A stretch of 26,876 nt of DNA from JAGLTZ01 sp964637695 (lineage in GTDB: Bacteria; Blakebacterota; Blakebacteria; Blakebacterales; Blakebacteraceae), in assembly GCA_964637695.1 (NCBI GenBank), contig CAZWVF010000037.1:1-26876 (forward strand). The letters run 5' to 3'. Positions 15,959-24,080 of this stretch are shown here, in pieces (the first letter of the stretch is position 1; each line of letters begins with the position of its first letter). The notes under the pieces are model-generated. The model saw only the letters and a program-made list of their open reading frames with translations. It did not search any database and was not told where the DNA came from. Made by a program: the position numbers and the translations under genes.

Positions 15959-15979
15959 TGCACCGCTCCGTAATTACGG
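15959..15979 (+). repeat. Palindromic intergenic element, copy 2
   Basis: TGCACCGCT is followed directly by CCGTAATTACGG, a perfect 12-bp palindrome. It is in the same orientation as copy 1 and starts 112 bases after it. It lies 60 bases upstream of the TPR gene start, directly downstream of a plus-strand TACTAA, so it could act as an operator near the transcription start. Confidence 0.7.
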
Positions 15980-16039
15980 TGAGTATAGAGAGAGCAGAGG
16001 TGTCCGGCCGGCAAGGCACGAGGAGGAGGAGGGACAGCG

Positions 16040-19000
16040 ATGGTTCGATGCCTCAAGGCATGCATTGCAATAGTGATCGTAACAGGCTCCCTGGCTCCTG
16101 GTGCTGACGGTGCCGAGAGCGCCCTGCTGTCGAATCTCAATTCGTGTAGAGAGCGGCAGGAGCTTCAACAGGATGATCCGCTTCGTTTTGCGCGCTCACT
16201 GTATGCAGATGGCCTCTACGAACTTGCTGTTGACCAGCTGCGTCAGCAACTGGAGCGGGGACTTCCGATTCAGATCGCGCTGGAGGGCAGATGGCTGCTC
16301 GCACAAGCCCTGGAGGCTGCAGGACGTATTCAGGAAGCGGGTCACGCCTATCTCGATTTCACCGCCAGCCACGGATCCTCTCCCAGGGCGCCGGAAGCAT
16401 GGTTGCGGAGTGGAAGACTCCTTGAAGAGGCCGGGGAATATGGCGGATCCGCAGAGGCTTACAGCAGCTTCCTCGACCTCTATCCGGGCAACGATCAGAG
16501 ACCTCGTGCAAGTGTTGGCTTGATAACTTCTCTGCTGGCAGACCGACGACCCAGGGAGGCTCTCGATCACGCCATCGAAGCCCGTCGTTCCTACCCCTTT
16601 CATCCGCTGCAGCCCAGGCTGATACTTCTGGAAGGTGAGGCACGCAGCACGCTCGGAGAATTCGATCTTGCCCTTCAACTGGCAGGAGAGGCCCTCGAGG
16701 CATCTTCCACACCCGAAGTTCGCGCAGATGCAGCAGGTCTGAAGGCACGCCTGCTTGTGGAAGCTGGAAATCCGGATGAGGCGATCGTTCTGGCGCGCAC
16801 CGCCCTGGATGCACCAGCACCAGATGAGCAGGTACCCTATCTGAAGAGTGTGCTTGGCGAGGCACTCGAAGCATCCGGTCGTCACCTGGAGGCACTGCCG
16901 GAACTGAGAGAGGCGGTTGCCGGTACGCAAGGTGCCCGCAGGATCGGTGCCGCCGTCTGGCTGGCCAGGGCTCTGACTTCAGTTGGTGAGCCGGACAGTG
17001 CTCTTGCAGCATACAATATAGCACTGGAGGATTCAGAGGGAGATGAAGCGGCGGTCATAGCTCTTGAAGCCTGCCATGCAATCCTTACCGGCGGCTCGGC
17101 CGTACTGGCTCTCGATTATGCGGACAGGGCAGGTCGCCAGGCCCGATCCCCCGAAATCCTCTTCGAAGCGGTCAAAGCTGCCTCTGAAGCCCTCATCACT
17201 CTCGACAGGGCCGCCGAGGCGATAGACCGATACCGGACAATGCTGGAAGTCGCAGAGCTGCCGACCGAACTGCGGGCTGAAGCCGCCATGTCGATCGGTG
17301 AGTTTTACCGGTCTCAAAAGTCCGATCCGGGGGCCGCAGTCGGTTACTTTCGACTGGCTGCCCTATCGGTTGAGAGAGGAGATCTCTGGTCGAGGGCCGT
17401 TTGGGCATCGGCAGGAGCACTGGCGGATCAGGGTGAGTTCGCCTCTGCGATTTCTGAACTGGCTCCCCTGGCCGGCGCCGGAGGTGATTCGGGAGAGCGC
17501 GCGGAGGAGAAAATCGAATACTGGCGCACATACCGGCTTGTTGACCTCGATTCCGGCTTGAGAGCTCTTCAGGGTGCTCTGCTGGAGATGGCGGAGGGGG
17601 GTGAGGCGGGAAGCATGGGGGCCCTTCTTGAGATAGCACGTGCCAATGCCGGGGCACTGAAAGATTTCGAGACGGCAGTAGATGCCTACGACAGGTACCT
17701 GGCCAGAGAATCTGCCGGATCGAGGGCGGCACAGGCCTACCTGGAGAAGGGTCGTGCCCTGGAGGCACTGGCGGTAATAGCTGCTGTCGAGAGAGGTGAA
17801 GAAGAAGCGGTTGAACCGCGTGTGCTGGCTGTCGAAGCATACCGTGATGCGGTCAGGGTGGGGGGTACAAGCGGAGCATCGGAGAGGGCGCAGCTTGCCA
17901 TAATCGAACTCGATCTGGCTGATCTGGAGGAGCAGCCGCTCCTCTACTACCAGGTGATGCGCGATCGTTATAGAGCGTTTCTGGATGCCTTTACGGCCTC
18001 CGATCGTCTGAATGAAGTGCTGTTGCGGCTCGGAGAGGCCAACGAGGGGCTCGGTGCTTACGCTGATTCCTCCTACTACGAAGAAGCTGCCAGCGTCTAC
18101 CGTCTGCTGCTCGAAGGAGTGAAACCTGAAGTGGTTCAGGCTGCAGCCCGGCTGGGGCTGGGACGCAGCCTGTATTATATGGGCAGTTATTCTGAAGCGG
18201 CCCCGCTGCTGGAGAGAAGCCTGACAGAAACGGCGGCGGAGAGCTCCCACGACCAGGTCCTCTTCATGGCAGGAGATGCCCGGCTGAAAACCGGAGATAA
18301 TCAGGTGGCCGTAGCCCACTTCCGCGAGCTGGAAACCTTATTCCCCGCGAGCAGCTGGACTGCAAGATCGAGTGAGGTCACCGGAGATCTTCTGCGGCAG
18401 CAGGGCAGGTCACAGGAAGCGATTGCATCATACAGGCGTTTCGAGTCGAGTTCGGCAGATGCAGACAGAGGGCGGGCCCGGCTGAAGCTGGCCGGCGCGC
18501 TGGCAGAAAGCGGTTCATGGCGGGAGAGCCTGGAACTGGCCCGGCTGGCGGCAACCGATACCACCCTCGACACATCTTCGCAGCTCCAGGCAATGATGCT
18601 CTGGAGTGAAGCCGCCGTTGCCCTGAACGACAGCGACCAGTTGCTGACCGCTTACAGTGCTGTCTGGGATGCTGCACCGGGCGGACCGGAGGCAGCGCAG
18701 ATAGCCCCCGCCTTCGGAGATCTGCTCTCTGCGAGGGGGGAATTGAACTCCGCCGACGAGGTGTGGAGTTCTATCGCCATGAACTCGGCTTCCGATTCAC
18801 TGCGGATCAGGGCCGAAGCTGAACTGGTCTACCTGGCATATGCCGGTAACAGGATCCACACCGCCGAGAGCCGCAGGGATATGTTCGAACAGACCTATCG
18901 CCGACGGCGAGATGTGCTCGACAGGTACAGGCCGATGTTCTGGGCCGTTGAGGGACAGGTGTGGCTGCAGAGTCAGGAGTGGGACAGGGCCGAGGCCGCC

Positions 19001-19825
19001 TTCAAGGAAATAGAAAAGGAGGCGCCCGGATCTGATTACATGCCGATCGCTCTCTTCGGTCTGGGAGAGATAGCAGCCCGCAGAGAGGAAGTAGATGAAG
19101 CCAGGAACTACCTGGAGGAGCTGGTGCGCACGTACCCGCAGGATCAGCAGGCCGACAGGGCCCGTTTTCAACTGGCTGCTCTGGCTTACAATGAAGCGGA
19201 CTACGAGTCAGCGCTGATCTACAATCGTACTGCAGCATCTTCCACAGACCGGGTGCTTGCCGAGAATTCGCAGTACAATCTGGTACTGACCCTGGAACGG
19301 ATGAGAGAGTACGAGACGGCCCGGCAGGAGGCGCTCACCTTCCTCGAACGCTACCCGGACAGCGAATCCACATTCGAAATGAAGATGAAGCTTGGAGGAC
19401 TCTTCCGGAGCGGAGGGCAACTGGGCCGTGCGGTACAGTGGTATCGCTCGATCGATGCACCCGACAGCGAGGAAGAGGCTCGGGTCCGCTTTCAACTGGC
19501 TGAAACACTCTTCATGATGGGTGAGTATCAGGAAGCGGTCCTCGAGTACATGAAGATAGCGTACCTTAACGAGGATCAGTTCCTCTTCGCGGTCACTGCC
19601 CGTCTGCGTGCCGCCGATTCGTACGCTTATCTGGGCGAGAGGGATCAGGCTGTAGAACTCTACCAGGGGATAATCCGCCGATATGGAGCCGACAGTGACT
19701 ATGGACGAACGGCCCGGACCCACCTGGATAACGTGCTGGCCGGACGCTCGCCGGGTGCACTGCCTCCGCCTCCGCCCGGCACTCTAAGGTCTCTCAGTTC
19801 ACTGTATAAGGAAGGGAAACCGTAA
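16040..19825 (+). CDS. Large periplasmic tetratricopeptide-repeat protein
   Basis: This 1261-residue protein has a signal peptide of about 25 residues, ending near GADGA, followed almost entirely by helical TPR-type repeats. Repeat phrases such as LYADGLYELAVDQLRQQLERG, EEAGEYGGSAEAYSSFLDLYPG, MGSYSEAAPLLERSL, EWDRAEAAFKEIEKEAPGS and LGERDQAVELYQGIIRRYG show the W-L-G-Y-A-F-A-P pattern. Many carry a Pro near the turn, as in BamD and YbgF-like proteins. The last residues are Pro-rich (ALPPPPPGT). A very strong GAGGAGGAGGG site precedes ATG 16040. It probably scaffolds protein complexes in the envelope; no catalytic domain is seen. It heads the long plus-strand run, with glyS starting five bases after its stop. 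Confidence 0.88.
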   Translation: MVRCLKACIAIVIVTGSLAPGADGAESALLSNLNSCRERQELQQDDPLRFARSLYADGLYELAVDQLRQQLERGLPIQIALEGRWLLAQALEAAGRIQEAGHAYLDFTASHGSSPRAPEAWLRSGRLLEEAGEYGGSAEAYSSFLDLYPGNDQRPRASVGLITSLLADRRPREALDHAIEARRSYPFHPLQPRLILLEGEARSTLGEFDLALQLAGEALEASSTPEVRADAAGLKARLLVEAGNPDEAIVLARTALDAPAPDEQVPYLKSVLGEALEASGRHLEALPELREAVAGTQGARRIGAAVWLARALTSVGEPDSALAAYNIALEDSEGDEAAVIALEACHAILTGGSAVLALDYADRAGRQARSPEILFEAVKAASEALITLDRAAEAIDRYRTMLEVAELPTELRAEAAMSIGEFYRSQKSDPGAAVGYFRLAALSVERGDLWSRAVWASAGALADQGEFASAISELAPLAGAGGDSGERAEEKIEYWRTYRLVDLDSGLRALQGALLEMAEGGEAGSMGALLEIARANAGALKDFETAVDAYDRYLARESAGSRAAQAYLEKGRALEALAVIAAVERGEEEAVEPRVLAVEAYRDAVRVGGTSGASERAQLAIIELDLADLEEQPLLYYQVMRDRYRAFLDAFTASDRLNEVLLRLGEANEGLGAYADSSYYEEAASVYRLLLEGVKPEVVQAAARLGLGRSLYYMGSYSEAAPLLERSLTETAAESSHDQVLFMAGDARLKTGDNQVAVAHFRELETLFPASSWTARSSEVTGDLLRQQGRSQEAIASYRRFESSSADADRGRARLKLAGALAESGSWRESLELARLAATDTTLDTSSQLQAMMLWSEAAVALNDSDQLLTAYSAVWDAAPGGPEAAQIAPAFGDLLSARGELNSADEVWSSIAMNSASDSLRIRAEAELVYLAYAGNRIHTAESRRDMFEQTYRRRRDVLDRYRPMFWAVEGQVWLQSQEWDRAEAAFKEIEKEAPGSDYMPIALFGLGEIAARREEVDEARNYLEELVRTYPQDQQADRARFQLAALAYNEADYESALIYNRTAASSTDRVLAENSQYNLVLTLERMREYETARQEALTFLERYPDSESTFEMKMKLGGLFRSGGQLGRAVQWYRSIDAPDSEEEARVRFQLAETLFMMGEYQEAVLEYMKIAYLNEDQFLFAVTARLRAADSYAYLGERDQAVELYQGIIRRYGADSDYGRTARTHLDNVLAGRSPGALPPPPPGTLRSLSSLYKEGKP

Positions 19826-19830
19826 CAGAT

Positions 19831-21147
19831 ATGACGATGCAAGACCGAAGCGGTGTGATGGAGAAATTGATGAGCCTGGGAAAGCGGAAGGGTTTCATCT
19901 TCCAGAGCAGCGAGATTTACGGCGGGTTGGGATCTACCTGGGATTACGGTCCTCTGGGGGTTGAACTGAAGCGCACGGTAACCGATCACTGGTGGACCGA
20001 AGTTGTTTCGAAGCGCGAAGATGTGGTCGGAATGGATACGGCGATTCTGATGAATCCGAAGGTGTGGGAAGCGAGCGGCCACGTCGATTCATTCCAGGAT
20101 CCGCTGGTGGAGTGCGGTGAGTGCCGGCGCCGTTTCCGCAGCGACCACGTGGAGGGTGATACCTGTCCCGAGTGTGGCGGACCTCTTTCAGAACCCCGCA
20201 TGTTCAACCTGATGTTCAAAACCTTTATCGGTCCCCTGGAGGATGAAGGGAGTGTCGTCTACCTGCGCCCCGAGACAGCCCAGGGGATATTCGTGAACTT
20301 CCGCAATGTCCAGGAGGCGAGCAGGCAGAAGATCCCCTTCGGGATCGCCCAGATAGGCAAAGCCTTCCGCAATGAGATTACTGTGGGGAATTTCATCTTC
20401 CGCTCACGGGAATTCCAGCAGATGGAACTGGAATGGTTCTGCCATCCCGATGAAGCCGACAGGTGGTTCGAATACTGGATTCAGTCACGATTCGACTGGT
20501 ATCTCAATCTGGGAATCAGCAGGGAGCGCCTCCGCCTGCGCCCGCACGAACCGGATGAGCTGGCCCACTATGCGAAAGAGTGCCAGGACGTCGAATATGA
20601 ATTCCCCTTCGGATGGTCTGAACTGGAGGGAATAGCCGACAGGGGAACCTACGATCTCGACCAGCATCTCGAACACAGCGGCAGGGACATCCGTTATCTC
20701 GATCCCATTTCGCACGAAAAGTACGTACCGGCTGTAATCGAATCCTCCGGAGGGATCGACCGAACGGTGTTGACGATACTGGCCGATGCCTACGATGAAG
20801 ACGAGATAGGGGGAGAGCAGAGAATGCTCCTGAGGTTCGCTCCCCACATAGCGCCCGTTCAGGCTGCGGTCTTTCCTCTCGTGAAGCGTGAAGGTATGCC
20901 GGAGACAGCCCGCAAGATCGTCAATGATCTGAGGAAACGTGCATGGAATGCCCTTTACGATGAGGGGGGGAGCATAGGCCGGCGCTATCGTCGAATGGAT
21001 GAGGTGGGAACACCCTTCTGTATCACGGTGGATGGACAGACCTCTGAGGACCAGACGGTAACAGTTCGGGATCGTGACACACTGGTACAGGAGAGGGTTT
21101 CAACCGGGTCGCTGATCGAGTATCTCACCGAACGCCTCAATCCCTGA
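19831..21147 (+). CDS. glyS: Glycyl-tRNA synthetase, single-chain alpha2 type
   Basis: This 438-residue class II enzyme charges tRNA-Gly and is of the dimeric type found in Thermus and eukaryotes, not the alpha2beta2 GlyQ/GlyS type. The N-terminus has GFIFQSSEIYGG (21-32) and YGPLGVELK. A Zn-ribbon-like insert has CGEC (95-98) and CPEC (112-115). Motif 2 is GKAFRNEI...REFQQMELEWF (176-203), YLRPETAQGIFVNF lies at 144-157, and motif 3 contains GIDR (308-311). The anticodon-binding domain covers about 340-435. ATG 19831 is followed by alternatives at 19837 and 19858; no well-spaced ribosome site distinguishes them. The TGA stop overlaps the next start by one base (TGATG). In the symbols used for two-chain enzymes this would be glyQS. 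Confidence 0.97.
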   Translation: MTMQDRSGVMEKLMSLGKRKGFIFQSSEIYGGLGSTWDYGPLGVELKRTVTDHWWTEVVSKREDVVGMDTAILMNPKVWEASGHVDSFQDPLVECGECRRRFRSDHVEGDTCPECGGPLSEPRMFNLMFKTFIGPLEDEGSVVYLRPETAQGIFVNFRNVQEASRQKIPFGIAQIGKAFRNEITVGNFIFRSREFQQMELEWFCHPDEADRWFEYWIQSRFDWYLNLGISRERLRLRPHEPDELAHYAKECQDVEYEFPFGWSELEGIADRGTYDLDQHLEHSGRDIRYLDPISHEKYVPAVIESSGGIDRTVLTILADAYDEDEIGGEQRMLLRFAPHIAPVQAAVFPLVKREGMPETARKIVNDLRKRAWNALYDEGGSIGRRYRRMDEVGTPFCITVDGQTSEDQTVTVRDRDTLVQERVSTGSLIEYLTERLNP

Positions 21148-23009
21148 TGCCGTCAACCCGCACCGGTGATCGGAAAAGTATGTCGGGATTACTCCGATTC
21201 CGGAGAGCAGCAGCCTGCATTGCTGCCATTCTGCTCTCGGGCGTTATTCTCGGATACTCCACAGAAGGTCAGGCCGACAGGGCAGCCGAGATCCACCCCG
21301 CTCTTCTGAAGATTGCGGCAGAAGGTTCAAGCGACTCGCTCCACGTGTGGGTTCACATGAAGGACAGAGGACTCAGACCTTCTGAGTTAGTGGAGGCCAT
21401 CGATTCAGTAAGGGAGAGCATCGATCCGCGGGCTCTTCAGAGACGACGCACGCGCGGCCGTATCACCGGAGTGGTATCCTCCGATCTTCCTCCTTCAGCT
21501 TCCTATATAGAGGCTCTTGAAAGAAGCGGCCTGAGGATCAGGCAGAAGAGCAGGTGGCTCAATGCCGTCAGCGGGGTGGTGGCAGTTTCCGATCTGGATG
21601 ACGTTGCAGGTCATTCCTTCATCGCTCGAATATCACCTCTGGGCCGGGGACGCAGGATCGAACCGGGTGGCGAGCCGGTTCCTCTGCCCGGCCCGTCTAC
21701 GGCAATATCCTCAGCCGTCAGGGCCGCCGGAGAGGTTCCGGGACCGGATTTCTACGGTTACACATACGCCCAGAACAATTCAATGCAGGTACCGCAGCTG
21801 CACGCCAGGGGCTATACGGGGGCCGGTGTGATTGTTGGAGTGCTGGACGGAGGTTTCAGGCCGTCGCATGCAGCTCTCAGCGGTCTCAAGGTGATAGATC
21901 AGTTCGATTTCGTGAATGGTGACGGTGTTGTGACGAATGAACCGGGCGATCCGATCACCGCCCGCAACCACGGAACGATGGTGTGGTCGGTGTTGGCGGG
22001 CTACTGGCCGGGGCAGCTGGTAGGTCCCGCCTACGGTGCTTCATTCCTTCTGGCAAAGACCGAGGACGTGGCGAGCGAGACCCCGGTGGAAGAGGACAAC
22101 TGGGTGGCCGCCATCGAATGGATGGAACAGCTGGGTGTGGATGTGGTGAACACGAGCCTGGGTTACTACGACTGGTACTCCTATCGCGACATGGATGGGG
22201 ACACCGCACCGATAACGATAGCGGCCGACGCGGCAGCTGCTCGGGGCGTACTTGTTGTAACCAGCGCCGGCAATGAGGGGGGAGTTGCTCTGCCGCCCCA
22301 TCCAGATTCGCTGGGCATCACCTACTACATGGGTGCCCCGGCGGACGGCGACAGTGTACTGGCGGTCGGAGCGACCGACTCCAACGGATTGCGAGTGGAC
22401 TTCTCCAGCCACGGACCCACCTTCGATGGTCGTATCAAACCGGACGTGATGGCGCAGGGAACCGGTGTCGCCGCCGCCCTGGCCGGCGGAGATTCCTCCA
22501 TCACTCTCAGCGTAGCCGGCACAAGTTTCTCGAGCCCCCTGGTTGCGGGAGTTGCGGCGCTGATCGTGGAGGCACATCCGGACTGGCAGGTCATGGAGAT
22601 AATCGAGGCCCTGAGAGAGACGGCCGACCGCTCGAATAACCTGGTTGCAGGAGAACCCGACAACGATTACGGATGGGGATATGTCAGGGGTGCCGATGCC
22701 GAGCAGTACCAGGATTCCCTGCCCGGACCCGATCAGATAATCCGGTTCTTCAACTACCCCAATCCCTTCTCCGACCGTACCACATTCCGATGCGAGATGA
22801 CTGAGAGTGTAAACGGTACGATATCGATCTTCACCCTCGCCGGAACCCTCGTCGGGCAGCTCGATGTCGAGATCATCAACAGCACAATGGTAGAAGCCGT
22901 CTGGGATGGGCGCAATGCAGAGGGCAGGACCGTGGCGGCCGCGGCATACATGGCCGTGATCGATCTTCATGGAGTCCGGGCAACTACAGTGGTTATCAGA
23001 GTCCCATAG
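21147..23009 (+). CDS. Secreted subtilisin-like S8 serine protease with YPNP-type C-terminal domain
   Basis: This 620-residue exported protease has a signal peptide (hydrophobic residues about 19-36), then a pro-region containing ALQRRRTRG and SRWLNAVSGV, as in FCB-group subtilases. The catalytic domain carries Asp234 (GVLDGG), His275 (NHGTM), Asn376 (SAGNEGG, oxyanion hole) and Ser460 (AGTSFSSP). The last 90 residues start at FFNYPNPF (534-541) and end with VWDGRNAEGRTVAAAAYMAVIDLHG, a FlgD-like Ig/type A sorting-type domain. The start at ATG 21147 overlaps the glyS stop; ATG 21180 would give a shorter, equally good signal peptide. It should act at the cell surface or outside. The pro-region implies self-processing, by family analogy. 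Confidence 0.93.
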   Translation: MPSTRTGDRKSMSGLLRFRRAAACIAAILLSGVILGYSTEGQADRAAEIHPALLKIAAEGSSDSLHVWVHMKDRGLRPSELVEAIDSVRESIDPRALQRRRTRGRITGVVSSDLPPSASYIEALERSGLRIRQKSRWLNAVSGVVAVSDLDDVAGHSFIARISPLGRGRRIEPGGEPVPLPGPSTAISSAVRAAGEVPGPDFYGYTYAQNNSMQVPQLHARGYTGAGVIVGVLDGGFRPSHAALSGLKVIDQFDFVNGDGVVTNEPGDPITARNHGTMVWSVLAGYWPGQLVGPAYGASFLLAKTEDVASETPVEEDNWVAAIEWMEQLGVDVVNTSLGYYDWYSYRDMDGDTAPITIAADAAAARGVLVVTSAGNEGGVALPPHPDSLGITYYMGAPADGDSVLAVGATDSNGLRVDFSSHGPTFDGRIKPDVMAQGTGVAAALAGGDSSITLSVAGTSFSSPLVAGVAALIVEAHPDWQVMEIIEALRETADRSNNLVAGEPDNDYGWGYVRGADAEQYQDSLPGPDQIIRFFNYPNPFSDRTTFRCEMTESVNGTISIFTLAGTLVGQLDVEIINSTMVEAVWDGRNAEGRTVAAAAYMAVIDLHGVRATTVVIRVP

Positions 23010-23061
23010 ATCACTATCTTTCTGTCATTACCAGCATCACCAACCTCATATGGAGCAGGAT

Positions 23062-24045
23062 ATGAAAACAATCTGTACCGGCATGTATTGCGTCGTAATC
23101 GTCTGCCTGATTGGATCGAACAGGAGTGATGGAGTCGCAGCCCAGGTATCCTCAAATCGTACACCGGTATTCGATACTGCCACAGAAGTCTTCATCTCGG
23201 TGGAGGAGATGATCGAGCGTCTCACGACCGCTGATGTCATTTACGTCGCAGAGTCTCACACCGATTATGCCCATCACCTGGCGCAGCTTGAGATCCTGAA
23301 AGGGCTTAACGAAATGCGTTCAACTGTGGTCATGGGATGGGAGATGTTCCATTCGAGCCAGCAGCCCCTGCTCGATGCCTATACAGGGGGCTGGCTGCCC
23401 GAGGTTGAGTGGCTCGATGCGATTTACTGGGAGGAAACGTGGGGACATCCCTATCCCTACTACAAACCGCTGCTCGATTATGCCCGGGATAACAATCTGC
23501 GCATTTTCGGCCTCAACGCACCCCGGTCGGCAATCCAGGGTGTAAGAACTCTGGGAAGGGAGGGGATGACTGAAGATCTCTCTTCCTGGCTGCCGCCAGG
23601 GTACTGGAACAGGCTCAATATCGAAAGCGAGATGCAGTACGAAGAATGGTTTATGGAGAACGCCAGGCACTCCGAGGATGTGACCGACGAGCAGATGGAG
23701 CTTATGTTCCGGAGCCAGACCGCCTGGAACGAGATCATGGCCTGGAATGTCGTGAAGGCATTCAACGTGATGCCCGATCCCCGGCTGAAGGTGCTGGTTG
23801 TGGTCGGAAGCGGGCACGCCATGTTCGGACAGGGCGTTCCTACCCGGGTTGAACTATTCAAGAGCGATCTCGATCAGGTTGTTGTGATGCCGTACACCTC
23901 CGATCGTGTCATGCCCCTGGGCGAAATTCGTGAAGAGGAACTGGACCTGAGGGGGGATTATATATGGTTCGTTCCGCCGGCAGGGGATCCCCCCGGCCTG
24001 GTCAGGCCTGAAGGCGGGGAGGGTCCGCCTCCTCATCTGCCATAG
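23062..24045 (+). CDS. ChaN/Tiki-superfamily protein (DUF399, PF04187)
   Basis: This 327-residue exported protein resembles ChaN, a heme- and iron-related member of the Tiki/EreA superfamily. Conserved segments are YVAESHTDYAHHLAQLEIL with Glu64, His66, His71 and His72; VVMGWEMFHSSQQPLLDAY; YYKPLLDYARDNNLRIFGLNAP; and GSGHAMFGQGVP with His252. The acidic and histidine residues could hold metal, but whether members bind heme or act as hydrolases is not settled. The start at ATG 23062 follows GGAG at 23052 and gives a hydrophobic signal peptide ending near GVAA. A longer frame from 22969 would overlap the protease gene and is less likely. The C-terminal tail is Pro/Gly-rich and probably disordered. 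Confidence 0.82.
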   Translation: MKTICTGMYCVVIVCLIGSNRSDGVAAQVSSNRTPVFDTATEVFISVEEMIERLTTADVIYVAESHTDYAHHLAQLEILKGLNEMRSTVVMGWEMFHSSQQPLLDAYTGGWLPEVEWLDAIYWEETWGHPYPYYKPLLDYARDNNLRIFGLNAPRSAIQGVRTLGREGMTEDLSSWLPPGYWNRLNIESEMQYEEWFMENARHSEDVTDEQMELMFRSQTAWNEIMAWNVVKAFNVMPDPRLKVLVVVGSGHAMFGQGVPTRVELFKSDLDQVVVMPYTSDRVMPLGEIREEELDLRGDYIWFVPPAGDPPGLVRPEGGEGPPPHLP

Positions 24046-24080
24046 AGGAAACCTTTAACTGCAGAACGGTCTGACAGAGA

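Larger units (their letters stand above)
15693..16039. other. Divergent intergenic region with two palindromic elements
   Basis: This 347-bp non-coding stretch separates ybjQ (minus) from the TPR gene (plus). It is AT-richer than its surroundings from about 15800. It carries two nearly identical 21-bp elements at 15847-15867 and 15959-15979, a minus-strand TATAAT at 15821-15826, and plus-strand promoter-like sequences (TTGACT at 15893-15898 with TAGTTT 18 bases on; CTGACC at 15930-15935 with TACTAA at 15952-15957). No supported coding sequence or tRNA was seen. Confidence 0.7.

Noticed and set aside
17363..18319. 318-residue antisense frame inside the TPR gene
   Set aside because: It shadows repetitive TPR codons, with no ribosome site or recognisable domain.
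16040..19825. TPR repeats as a DNA tandem repeat array
   Set aside because: The repetition is at protein level with diverged codons; no exact tandem DNA units were seen.
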